A stretch of DNA of 64,000 nt from Aphidius gifuensis (lineage: Eukaryota; Arthropoda; Insecta; Hymenoptera; Braconidae): positions 11,229,446 through 11,293,445 of the forward strand of contig NC_057788.1 in NCBI RefSeq assembly GCF_014905175.1. Reading direction: 5' to 3'. Shown piece by piece: positions 1 to 10,462 of the stretch. Numbering within the stretch: position 1 is the first letter of the stretch; each line of letters begins with the position of its first letter. Made by a program: the position numbers and the translations under genes. The notes beneath the pieces were generated by a model. That model worked only from the letters and a program-made list of their open reading frames with translations. It searched no databases and was not told the origin of the DNA.

Positions 1-2
1 AA

Positions 3-1004
3 TATATTAAAATAGAAATTGGAGTTACACTTGAATATGTAGATAGAAGAGAACTCGCTACAAAAGCACTCAACACTATTTTTTGTACGTGCAAAAATTT
101 AAAACATCTTGATATTCCACCCATTTATTATAATCTTGATGAAATTCCTCTTGAAAATTGGATAAATTTACAAAATTTAGAATATCTTTGTTTCCCTGTG
201 TGTGATAAATTATCGCTTAACTTAGCAAATGCAATTGTTAAATATTGCAAGAATGTGAAATACTTGAGTATAAAATATGCCAACAACTTTGGTTTAATAA
301 ATAATACTGCTGTAATAAAGTTAACAGAGTTGAAAAATCTTGAAAGTTTAATACTAAATTATCTGCTTTTTGAACTTAGTAAGAAAGCAATAATCGCAAT
401 TTCAAACAATTGTAAAAAACTTAAATATTTAGAACTTGCTTATTGCAATATAGTACTGGCAGGTATTGATGATGACCTTTCTTCTCCATCTGTTTTCAAA
501 GAGTTATCAAAATTACAATATCTTGAACATCTAAACTTGAGTAGTTCAGAAAATGTTAAAGATAGTACAATTATTGCTATCGCTAATAATTGTAAAAACC
601 TAAAAAGTTTAGAAATCCAACGTTGCACAGATATTACTGAAACAGGTCTCGATGCTTTAACAAACTTGAAAAATTTAGAAAAACTAAAAGTAGGCTTTGG
701 TCATATTTCAGACAGCTTCATTATCAGGTTGAGAGGATTAAAAGAATTGGATTGTTGTTATTGCCGTGAACTCACTGATGCTGGTATTATTCAATTTATA
801 AAAAATAATCCAGATCTTCAATTACTTGATGTCACATCTATTGATAATATTACAATTAATATGGTTATTGCTGCTGATCAGGCAACTAAAAATCGTACAA
901 ATGGTATTATTTTACGAATAAGAACAAACAATTCATCAATAATAGAGGCTTCTAAGTCAATAATTAAATCTGAATGGTTAGTTGTTGAAGAAAGACTCTT
1001 TTAA
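3..1004 (+). CDS. F-box/LRR family copy 1, exon 3, 5' end outside window
   Basis: The reading frame is open from position 3 to the TAA at 1002-1004, so this is the 3' part of exon 3 of a gene that starts before the window. The product is a run of cysteine-containing LRRs (CKNLKHLDI, CKNVKYLSI, CKKLKYLEL, CKNLKSLEI), followed by the family's C-terminal block with DQATKNRTNG and a final SEWLVVEE. No frameshift is visible. The F-box exons cannot be judged. Its 3' flank resembles that of copy 3. Its sequence is closest to copy 11, with which it shares a GLNNxAVxKLTEL-like segment. Role inferred from complete relatives: substrate-binding LRR part of an SCF ubiquitin ligase receptor. Confidence 0.85.
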   Translation, partial: YIKIEIGVTLEYVDRRELATKALNTIFCTCKNLKHLDIPPIYYNLDEIPLENWINLQNLEYLCFPVCDKLSLNLANAIVKYCKNVKYLSIKYANNFGLINNTAVIKLTELKNLESLILNYLLFELSKKAIIAISNNCKKLKYLELAYCNIVLAGIDDDLSSPSVFKELSKLQYLEHLNLSSSENVKDSTIIAIANNCKNLKSLEIQRCTDITETGLDALTNLKNLEKLKVGFGHISDSFIIRLRGLKELDCCYCRELTDAGIIQFIKNNPDLQLLDVTSIDNITINMVIAADQATKNRTNGIILRIRTNNSSIIEASKSIIKSEWLVVEERLF

Positions 1005-1120
1005 ATTTATCGTATACTTTTCTCTTTTATTCATACGCTCAATATTCTTCCATAATGTATTCTCAAAAACACTTACAAAAGTTACCAAGTTGAAGTCATT
1101 TTAACAAAAGATTATTATTA

Positions 1121-1189
<69 letters not shown>

Positions 1190-1978
1190 TCAACTTGTTT
1201 TCTCTATTACTTGAAATCATAAAAATTCAAATGTCAATGTTAATATTTTTGTAAAACAAAGTTCAATAATTAAAACACTTTCTTAAATAATTTTTTTTGT
1301 ATGAAACAATTTATTTTTACCCTTAGTCGCACATATATGTCATTACAGGTTTTAAAAACTATTTTTATATGTTATTACTAAACTTGCAATTTATTGTTGA
1401 TACTTATAAATTTGTTAATGACAAATGCATCTCATTGACAATATACCTATATTCTTTTAATAAACAACCATTCACAAAAATAGGTTGATTAATTATTCCC
1501 CTATAAACAAGTATTTGCATACAGCCAAAAATATTTCTATATAGATATGTCGAAGATAAAAAGAAAATATTATTCTATTGATAAAAAATGACAAATATTT
1601 TTATTTATTCAAATAACCATTTAGTATTTTAATATAAAATAAAAAAATAAATACAAAAAGATTGAATTAAATTTATGTAAATCCTCAGAACAAAGCAAGT
1701 CAATCATCAAACTGAAAAACAAAAAAAAAAAAATCCCAAAAGTTAAAAAAATAAATTATAATACATAATCGGTTTAGAACAATTTAATTCATCGTTTCAA
1801 CTACTATTTATAGTTTTTAAACAATTATTATTGCAAGAATATTAGTATAAAATCACTACACAATTGTTCACTATTTAACGAAAAGGCATTTTGGATTTCC
1901 GGAAGTTTTCCTCGCGCCATCAGCTGAAAAATTACCAACTATCATTTTGTAGGGTAAAGAATATGTTGAAACTAAAAA
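1005..1978. other. 3' flank of copy 1, duplicated at 11885-12640
   Basis: AT-rich sequence without a gene. It aligns by eye over most of its length with the DNA after copy 3 (same order of short blocks, for example the segment with CAATTTATTGTTGATAC and the one with ATACATAATCGGTTTAG). The unit of duplication in this array therefore includes roughly 0.7-0.9 kb of 3' flank. Confidence 0.7.
1111..1190. repeat. (ATT)n microsatellite
   Basis: About 80 nt of almost pure ATT trinucleotide repeat, with a single irregularity near 1125. The same site in the 3' flank of copy 3 (about 11987-12017) holds a shorter ATT run, so the repeat expanded or shrank after duplication. Confidence 0.95.
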
Positions 1979-2053
1979 GTGGTTGAAAGGAAGCTCTCAT
2001 ACGTAAAAAACAAAAATACTGTGACCCACGTGTTTATAACCTTGAAGTTGCAG
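1979..2053 (+). promoter_or_regulatory. Displaced upstream block of copy 2 with CACGTG E-box
   Basis: The block GTGGTTGAAAGGAAGCTCTC to TTATAACCTTGAA, with CACGTG at 2027-2032, matches the DNA immediately upstream of copy 4 (13260-13330) and part of that upstream of copies 5 and 8. In copy 4 it lies about 100 nt from the start codon. Here it lies 3.7 kb away because other DNA is inserted between about 2054 and 5650. That it acts as a promoter is inferred only from conservation and position. Confidence 0.5.
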
Positions 2054-2715
2054 TTTATAAAAAAATTATTTAGATTTTTTTAATACGAGACTGAGCGCCC
2101 GCTTGCGCGGTCGTTTTTATTTAACTTGAATGTCGATGTCATATGTTTGGGAATAGTTACGTTTTTTCGTATGTTTTTTTATATACATATAATAATTGAA
2201 TATGCATTTACATACTTTAAGTTTGTTATTGTATCAGTAGCCTTTTTCATTTGACTGTAGATATATATGAAAATAAATAAACAAAAAGAAATATGATGAA
2301 TATCCCGATATTCAGTGCAAATATTTTATATCAATTTCATTAATATTAATTCTACATAAGTGACAGTTTTTTATCTTTCACTTAAATCATTAATATCTAT
2401 AAAGTTTTATTTTAATAGATAATTTCAATAATTGTCATGTTAGTCAACATGTGATGTTAAAGGAAGTTAAAAAAATGACGTGTAGATCGTGCCCTTCGGG
2501 CACCCATCTCCGACTTTCTATTATTCGTTTTTAAAAAAAAATATTATGCGGATCCCAGCTTTTTTTGTTCCAAATTGTATTATTGATGCTGATGGTGATA
2601 TTTAATGATTATCGAATCAATCAATACAATTTGACCATTATTTTGGCTCCATTTTACTCAATGTATGTGTGTAAATATTTATTACTTTCTCATTCATGTT
2701 TTTCGACAAATATAA
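2054..2715. other. Inserted non-coding DNA with short GC hairpin
   Basis: No gene seen. Contains a perfect short hairpin GTGCCC-TTC-GGGCAC at 2489-2503 in otherwise AT-rich DNA, and a looser GC-rich inverted segment near 2096-2112. This is part of the material inserted into the copy 2 upstream region. Confidence 0.5.
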
Positions 2716-5046
2716 GGGTGCGTGAACCTGGCCTGCATAAGTCCTAGAAAAAATATCTAGGATACTCATTAGAAGCGTCTTGATTTGTACTAATTTGTAC
2801 CACCATTGATTTAATTTGTACCTCAAAATTAAAGGGTCCAGAAAGGGTTAAAAATCGACTTTTTTTCTAGATGACTTAGGGGGGAAAAAAAAATTGCTAC
2901 AGACGCAGAAAAATTTGTACTAATTCGTACCATCAAGCCCGGAATTTGTACCTCCAAAATAACAACGAAAAAAAATTATTTACTCCAAAATGATAATTAA
3001 CAATTGCATATCTATTTTAATTATTGAGGTACAAATTCTAATTTAATCGGTACAAATTAGCTCTTGTTTTGTTCTTGTATTGTAATTATTGAAAAATATT
3101 AATTTTTGAAGGCGCCATGCAATTGTTACTTAAATATTTTTATTAACAAATGCATGGCGCCTTCAAAAATCAATATTTTTCAATAATTTTTTTTTGTTTT
3201 AAAGGGCAAAACGAAAGCTAATTTGTACCGATAAAATTAGAATTTGTACCTCAATAATAATAATAAAGTATTATAAATTGATATTTTGGAGTAACTGGTT
3301 TTTTTATTATTATTGAGGTTAGCCTTATTTATCGGTACAAATTAGCTTTTGTTTTGTTCTTTAAAATAAAAAAAAATTATTGAAAAATATTAATTTTTAA
3401 AGGCGCCATGCAATTGTTACTTAAATATTTTTATTAACAAATGCATGGCGCCTTCAAAAATCAATATTTTTCAATAATTTTTTTTTTGTTTAAAATGGCA
3501 AAACAAAAGCTAATTTTTACCGATAAAATTAGAATTTGTACCTCAATAATAATAATAAAGTATTATAAATTTATATTTCGGAGTAACTTGTTTCTTTATT
3601 ATTATTATTAAGGTACAAATTCCGTTCTGATCGGTACAAATTAGGACACAATCTGTTCTTCAAAACAAAAAAAAAATGATTGAAAAATATTCATTTTTAA
3701 AGGCGCCATGCAATTGTTTATCAAATATTTTTATTAACAAATGCATGGCGCCTTCAAAAATCAATATTTTTCAATAATTTTTTTTTTGTTTTGAAGAGCA
3801 AAACATAAGCTAATTTGTACCGATAAAATTAGAATTTGTACCTCAATAATAATAATAAAAAAACCAGTTACTCCAAAATATCATACTATAATACTTTATT
3901 ATTATTATTATTGAGGTACAAATTCCGTTCTAATCGGTACAAATTAGGACACAATCTGTTCTTTAAAATGAAAAAAAAATTATTGAAAAATATTAATTTT
4001 TGAAGGCGCCAAGCATTTGTTAATAAAAATATTTAACTAACAATTGCATGGCGCCTTTAAAAATTAATATTTTTCAATAATTTTTTTTTTATTTTAAAGA
4101 ACAAAACAAGATCTAATTTGTACCGATTAAATTAGAATTTGTACCTCAATAATAATAATAAAAAACCAGTTACTCCAAAATATCAATTTATAATACTTTA
4201 TTATTATTATTGAGGTACAAATTCTAATTTTATCGGTACAAATTAGCTTTCGTTTTGCCATTTAAAACAAAAAGAATATTATTGAAAAATATTGATTTTT
4301 GAAGGCGCCATGCATTTGTTAATAAAAATATTTATCTAACACTTGCATGGCGCCTTTAAAAATTAATATTTTTCAATAATTTTTTTTTTATTTTAAAGAA
4401 CAAAACAAAAGCTAATTTGTACCGATAAAATTAGAATTTGTACCTCAATAATAATAATAAAAAAACCAGTTACTCCAAAATATCAATTTATAATACTTTA
4501 TTATTATTATTGAGGTACAAATTTATTTATCGGTATAAATTAGCTTTCGTTTTGTTCTTTAAAACAAAATCTATTGAAAAATATTGATTTTTGAAGGCGC
4601 CATGCATTTGTTAATAAAAATATTTAAGTAACAATTGCATGGCGCCTTCAAAAATTAATATTTTTCAATAATTTTTTTTTATATTAAAGAACAAAACAAG
4701 AGCTAATTTGTACCAATAAATTAGAATTTGTACCTCAATAATTAAAATAGATATGCAATTGTTAATTATCATTTTGGAGTAAATAATTTTTTTTCGTTGT
4801 TATTTTGGAGGTACAAATTCCGGGCTTGATGGTACGAATTAGTACAAATTTTTCTGCGTCTGTAGCAATTTTTTTTTCCCCCCTAAGTCATCTAGAAAAA
4901 AAGTCGATTTTTAACCCTTTCTGGACCCTTTAATTTTGAGGTACAAATTAAATCAATGGTGGTACAAATTAGTACAAATCAAGACGCTTCTAATGAGTAT
5001 CCTAGATATTTTTTCTAGGACTTATGCAGGCCAGGTTCACGCACCC
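2716..5046. mobile_element. Foldback element with long inverted arms and nested palindromes
   Basis: The left end GGGTGCGTGAACCTGGCCTG (2716) is repeated inverted at the right end, finishing GCACCC at 5046. The arms match by eye over about 390 nt, including blocks around TCTAGATGACTTAGGGGGG and TTTGTACC. The interior is about six units of roughly 300 nt, each centred on its own palindrome. Flanks are AAATATAA (2708-2715) and AAATTATAA (5047-5055), which could be an 8-9-nt target duplication with one indel. No transposase frame is present, so it is non-autonomous. Long repetitive inverted arms with a 9-nt duplication are known for Drosophila FB elements, placed in the Mutator-like superfamily. 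Membership here is inferred. Confidence 0.85.
3111..4646. repeat. Six hairpin cores GGCGCC...GGCGCC spaced about 300 nt
   Basis: Inside the foldback element, GGCGCCATGCAATTGTTA-type sequence faces its inverted copy at 3111-3161, 3402-3452, 3702-3752, 4005-4055, 4304-4354 and 4596-4646. Start-to-start spacing is 291, 300, 303, 299 and 292 nt. Each core is flanked by a longer inverted pair (TATTGAAAAATATT side), and neighbouring cores alternate with TTTGTACC/GGTACAAA pairs. The array is thus a tandem repeat in which every unit is itself a palindrome. Confidence 0.85.
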
Positions 5047-5733
5047 AAATTATAACCTATATCTTAATTTTTTATCAACTGATGGCATTACTGATAGGTA
5101 TACCAAACGTTGCTTTAAGATCACTAAATTATTTATCAAATGTATTTGATTTAATAATATTTTCAATTAAGTTTTGACCATTCTAATGTTGTATATGCTG
5201 TTGTTGATGTATTAATAGTTGGAACAACATGTTAACACCGAATACAATGACACTTGACATTTAATTGATTTAATTGTTGCATCTGGTTAATGTTTTAATA
5301 ACATACTCCAATGGCACTTTTATTGAAAATATTTCATGAATAAATAAAATATACTTGACATTATTGCATCTGTGACAATGAGGCAAGATATTTTTCTATT
5401 ATTTTGTTTACAGTGTATAATAGTATTCATAGCCATTAAATTGCATGTTAAATTAACTTAGCCACGATTTTAAATATATCGATTTATTGAATGTATCGAA
5501 CGTATAACGTGTATGTGTGTGTGTGAGAACTAATGAAAATGGATGTGTCGTCAGCGTCAGCCAATAGAATGACGAATAAACGTTGCCACGTGAAGTTAAT
5601 TGAAAGTGTCTTGTCCTTTTTTATAAAGGAAAAAAAAAAAACAAAGCAGGACCTAACAATATCTTTTTTTCTGTTTTTAAAGAGTCTCGATTCTCAAATG
5701 AGGTTGACAATAGCATTTTGAGTATTATTACTT
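5047..5733. other. Upstream region of copy 2
   Basis: No gene seen. From about 5665 to the start codon the sequence (TTTTTCTGTTTTTAAAGAGT, then TAGCATTTTGAGTAT) matches the 5' leader of copy 4 (13355-13421). A CCACGTG motif at about 5585 is not in a conserved context. The conserved E-box block that precedes this leader in copy 4 is displaced to 1979-2053. Confidence 0.55.
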
Positions 5734-7732
5734 ATGATGAGTGCAAAGAGGATACGTATTGAAAAAGACCAACAAACCTTTGATGTTGATGACAAGAACC
5801 AAAAAGTTGACATCAATTCATTGGATTACGACTCATTAGCAGAAATCATTATGTTGTTGCCAATACCAGAAAGGATAGATATGGAAACAGGTATGGATAT
5901 TATTATCAAAATAAAGTTTCTTTTTTGTTAATAAAATATCAATATTACTATTATTAAGAATTAAATCTGATATATTTTTTTAGTTTGTGTGAAATGGAAA
6001 GAGGCATGTCAACTAGCTTGGTATGACATTAAAAAATACAAATGTAAAACATCAATTGGACGTTCTTATGATAACTGTTTGTTGACCCAATCATACCTCG
6101 AGAAAATTTTATTAAGATGTGGAAATTATTTAAATGAATTGTCTCTCTCAGATGTATGTGATTCAAGTATCATGCCATTTGTTGGTGATCACTGTAAAAA
6201 TTTGACAACCTTGGAATGTAAATTTGATGATAATTCCCTAATTGATAATGCTGATCACTTTGTTCAAGCATTTACACAGTTGGATAAATTAAAATGCATT
6301 AAAATAACGATAGATTACAACTGCTCGAATAAGACAATTAATCTCTCTGCAATAATTAATAGTCTTCCAGAAGGAATTAATGAAATTCATTTATTTTCTG
6401 TCGACCCTTGGTCTGCTCGAAAACAAAATATTTCTATGGTAAGTTGTTATTAAATATTAACTTGTTGTTTTTGTATCACCAATGACAAAAAATACTATCG
6501 ATTAAATACAATCTATTTAAATAAATTTCTATTATTTTTAGACTCTTCAAAGATTCAAAAATCTTCTCAAATTATCATCGGTTGGCCTGTGTTTAGACAA
6601 CATAAACCTTCAAGAAATAGCAGACATAACAACACTTGTTCATCTTAACATTGGATTATATGATACACACACTAACCTTTCTCTATTTATTAAACTCGTT
6701 AATTTGGAGTATATCGACTTAACGATGGGTATTGAGTATAAAGCGAATAACCTTTCTACAAAAGTACTTGAAACAATTTTTTGTACATGCAAAAATCTAA
6801 AACATCTTGATATTCCATGGGGGCCTTATGATGTAGCTGAAATTCCTCGCGAAAAATGGATAAACTTTCAAAACTTGGAATACCTTGGTATTTGTTGTTA
6901 TATAATGCCTGAATCAGCAAATGCAATTGTTAAATATTGCAAGAATTTGAAACATTTAAAGATATATAGTTTTTCTAATTACCCAATGAATGATACCGCT
7001 TTAAAAAAGTTGACAGAGTTGGAAAATCTTGAATATTTAATACTTGATGTACTTAAGCTCCAGAAGGAATCAATAATCGCAATTTCAAACAATTGTAAAA
7101 AACTTAAACGTTTAGAAATTCCTCGTTGTCCTATAGTACTATCTTCCAATGATTACTTATTTAATTATTCATCTGTTCTTGATGAGTTATCAAAATTGCA
7201 ATGTCTTGAACGTCTGAACTTGTGTTTTGCAAAAGGTCTTAAAGACAGTACAATTACTGCTATCGCTAATAATTGTAAAAACCTAAAATGTTTAGAAATC
7301 CAAGGTTGCAGAGGTCTTACTGAGACAGCTCTCGTTGCTTTAACAAACGTAAAAAAATTACAAAAACTTAATGTAAGTTTTCTTGATATAATCACAGACA
7401 GCTTCCTTATCAAATTGAAGGGATTGAAAAAATTACATTGTAATGACTGCAAGGAACTTACTGATGCTGGTATTATTCAATTTATAAAAAATAATCCAGA
7501 TCTTGAATTTCTTGATGTCTGCTTAATTGATAATATTACAATTGACTTGGTTATTGCTGCTGATCAGGCAACTGAAAATCGTACAAATGGTATTATTTTA
7601 CACATAAATGTAGATAAACGGTTAATGAAAAGAGTTTATAATTCTAATAAGTCAATAATTACATCTCAATGGTTAGTTGTTGATAAACCTTTTTCTAATT
7701 TATTATATATTACTTGGAATCATAACAATTAG
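5734..7732 (+). CDS. F-box/LRR family copy 2, complete
   Basis: Exons 5734-5890, 5984-6438 and 6542-7732 join to 600 residues. Intron 1 (CAG|GTATGG...TTTTAG) splits a codon in phase 1. Intron 2 (ATG|GTAAGT...TTTTAG) is phase 0. Residues about 28-75 form the F-box across intron 1 (INSLDYDSLAEIIMLLPIPE, then VCVKWKEACQLAWYDI), which in known family members binds Skp1 in SCF ubiquitin ligases. About 17 LRRs follow, many of the CKNLKxLxI type. The end holds DQATENRTNG and TSQWLVV. No signal peptide or membrane segment is visible, so it is probably cytosolic. Compared with copy 6, a deletion removed the old stop, and 14 residues are read from former 3'UTR. AATAAA lies at 7771. The chosen ATG has a second ATG at 5737. 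Confidence 0.88.
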
Positions 7733-8463
7733 AATGACAATGTCAATATTTTGGTAAAACAAAGTTAAAAAATAAATATACTTTCTCAAATAATTTTTTA
7801 TATGGAACAATTAATTTTACCTTTAATCGTACGTATGTCATTACAGATTTCAAAGAATATTTTCATATTTTTTTGACAAATGTGCAATTTATTGTTGATA
7901 CTTACAAATTTGTCAATAACAATCGAATCTTATTGATAATATATTCTTTTAATAAATTAACAAAAATAGATTGATTAATTATTCACCGAAACAAATATTC
8001 ATACAAACAAAAAATATGTCTTACGATTTGTCAAAAATAAAAAACAAATATTATATTTCAAAAATATTTTTATTTATTTATTTAACCATCGAGTATCTTA
8101 ATTCAAATAATGAAAAAATAAATACAAGAATATTGTATTAAGCAATATCAGTTAAGTCATTTCATGTATATTTTGATGACACACTGGGTTTAACTTTTAA
8201 CAGCTGACAATGAATTACAGCAGAATTTATTTGTTTGTTATCATTTATGATATGCAAAATTTTTTCATTTACGATTTTAAACTTTGAATATTTTTGATTA
8301 CAATGTAAGACTTGTTATCAACGAGTTATCGAAATCACTTATACCTAATTACCTACTCTACTATTCATATTGGACAATTCGCCCTGACGTCTGGTGGCAA
8401 ATTTCTAGAAACTCATATAGAGACTACGACTTTGAAATATTTGAGTTATCAAAATGAAATCCA
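7733..8463. other. 3' flank of copy 2, nearly the same as that of copy 6
   Basis: No gene seen. The first 600 nt align closely with 22100-22710 after copy 6, through the segment TATGGAACAATTAATTTTACC and up to CCCTGACGTCTGGTGGCAAA. This flank belongs to the copy 6 type, whereas the middle of copy 2 exon 3 belongs to the copy 3 type. Confidence 0.7.
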
Positions 8464-8792
8464 TTCAGATTCAGAAATCTTCTCAAATTATCATCAGTTG
8501 GCCTGTGTTTAGACAACATAAACCTAGAAAAAATAGCAGGTATAACAACACTTGTTCATCTTAACATTGGATTATATGATTTACTAGCGCCCTCGCCGGC
8601 CGCAAGCGGCCGCCTCAGTTGTTTCTATGCTATATGCTAAATTCCAATGACACGTCATCATGTGGTGTTATTAACAAAAAAAAAAAAAATAAAAAATAAA
8701 AACAATGAAATTTTTAATTAGAGAAAAAATTAATTTATAAATAATATTTGACGATGACTAATAGAATGCTTGAGCCCAGCCCGCGGATACGA

Positions 8793-10462
8793 AATTAAAA
8801 GCCTTTTGATTTGTACTAATTTTTAATAATGTCAACAATTATTTTATTTACACGTTATTGAAAGGTGGAGGACAGGTTAATTTTTTTCAAATTGACTCGG
8901 AACATGCAAAAGTTGCTAAATGATCAGAATTATTTTGTATTAATTTGTGCTATTAACATCGGAATTATTCACCTGAAGAATAACGACAAAAAAAAAAAAA
9001 AAGTTACTCCAAAAAATGTTTATACAATATGTGCTTTAAATGATGAATCCTTTTTCCATTTATTTCCTATCTATTTCAAAGAAAAGGGCAATTCTGGTGG
9101 AAATATTTCTCCGGCATTACTCCGTTTTTGGTCCATTTCTTGAGAATTACCTGACATGAGATCAATGCTGGATTTTTGTCTCCTTCTTTGATCTCATGCC
9201 GAAATAATTTTGCCGGTACTAATTTCATGTTGACTTGTACTACCCGGCATCAATCTCGTCGGAGTAATGCCGGAGTAATATTTCCACCAGGGAAAAGCTA
9301 CAACTTGTATCAATAAAATAAAAAGTTACACCTCAATAACAATAACATAGATTGTAAATTAAAATTTTTTAGCTCACGTCTTTTTCATCAAAAATAATAA
9401 AAAATTGTTTAAAATTTTAAAAATATTTTTTATTGAAGGCAATATGCAACTGTTAGTAAATAATTGTCGTTCAAGAATTTTTTTTCATCTATCGTCTGTC
9501 ATCATCTGCTATTTATTGTAAGAAGAAATAGCTTACTCCAAATTTTAATTCACAATATTTTGTTATTATTATTGATGTATGAATTCCGATTTTATGAGTG
9601 CAAAATAGCTATTCTGCTCTTTTCTTTAAATTAGATAAGAATTCAATTAAAAAGACCCCATGCGTTTGTATATGAACATTTTAGAGCAAATATTTTATTT
9701 TTGTCGTTGTTTTTGAGGTAAAAATGAGGTACAAATTAGTACAAAATATTCTGATTATTTAACAAAGTATTGTAAATTTGAATTCTTGAGTAAACTATTT
9801 TTTTTTTAATACTATTAAAGTGCGAATTCTGCTTTCATTGATTCAAATAAGCTCATGACTTTTTTTTCGAGAATAAAGAAAAAAATTATCTATCATTATT
9901 TATTATCCGAGGTGCCATGCATTTGTTAATAATCAATTTTCGTCAAATAATTTTTTTCTATTCTTTTCAATTGAAGGACAAATTCTGTTATTATTAATAT
10001 AAATTAACCCATGACTTTTTCTTTAAGAGTAAAAACAAATCATTCAATAACATTTATTTTTTAAGGCACCATGGAATTGTTATTAAACAATTACATGACA
10101 CCTCAAAATAATAGAATAATCCTTTTAAATAATTCTTTTTTTATCTTTGGAGAGAAAAACGTTGGCTGATAATAGCAGAATTCGTACTTCAGTGGAAAAT
10201 AATATGAAAAATTGTTAATTAACGATTGCATGTCACCTCGAACAATTGTTAACATTTATTTATAAATATTGTTGAATTATTTTTTTTTTTTCTTGAAGAG
10301 AATGTCGTGAGTTTATTTAAACCAATGAATGCAGGTTTCGTACTTCAATAATGATTGAATAAAAAAATCTGATTACTTCAAAATTTTAATTAACAATACT
10401 TTGTTATTATTGTTAATTATGTACAAATCTTGATTTCATTCTTACAGGTTCGCGTGCCCTAT
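8793..10462. mobile_element. Decayed relative of the 2716-5046 foldback element
   Basis: Order of recognisable blocks follows the foldback left arm: TTTTGATTTGTACTAATTT, then a segment with AATAACGACAAAAA and TTACTCCAAAA. Later come remnants of the GGCGCCATGC hairpins (GGTGCCATGCATTTGTTAAT near 9910; GGCACCATGG near 10064). The right end ACAGGTTCGCGTGCCC near 10447-10462 matches the element terminus. Divergence and indels are heavy, so this is an old insertion compared with 2716-5046. Confidence 0.55.
9094..9290. mobile_element. 197-bp inverted-repeat element (MITE)
   Basis: Left end CTGGTGGAAATATTTCTCCG continuing GCATTACTCCG (9094-9124) is repeated inverted at the right end, finishing TTTCCACCAG at 9290, over about 31 nt with one or two mismatches. 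It carries no gene. It sits inside the decayed foldback copy and is younger than it, because its ends are far better preserved. Confidence 0.75.

Noticed and set aside
3111..4646. Repeated hairpins as a CRISPR or as rho-independent terminators
   Set aside because: They are parts of ~300-nt palindromic units within long inverted arms, not short repeats with unique spacers, and there are no bacterial genes around.
5533..5721. A 62-codon frame just upstream of copy 2 as an extra exon or small gene
   Set aside because: It overlaps the conserved leader in a different frame, has a poly-A run inside, and is not conserved at copy 4.
7165..7452. Long minus-strand frames over exon 3 (also 440-628, 11356-11643, 14917-15144, 18235-18543, 31824-32051, 42061-42303, 61775-61960)
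   Set aside because: They are mirror frames of the LRR codons, appear at the same place in each copy, and vary only as dictated by the plus-strand gene.
6704..7732. Exon 3 of the F-box/LRR genes read as separate intronless LRR genes starting at an internal codon
   Set aside because: The frame stays open upstream to a conserved AG acceptor, and the exon joins in phase to exon 2 in all complete copies, so internal starts are not needed.
8865..9143. 92-codon frame in the insertion of copy 3
   Set aside because: It runs across the edge of the MITE at 9094, begins in decayed foldback sequence and matches no domain.
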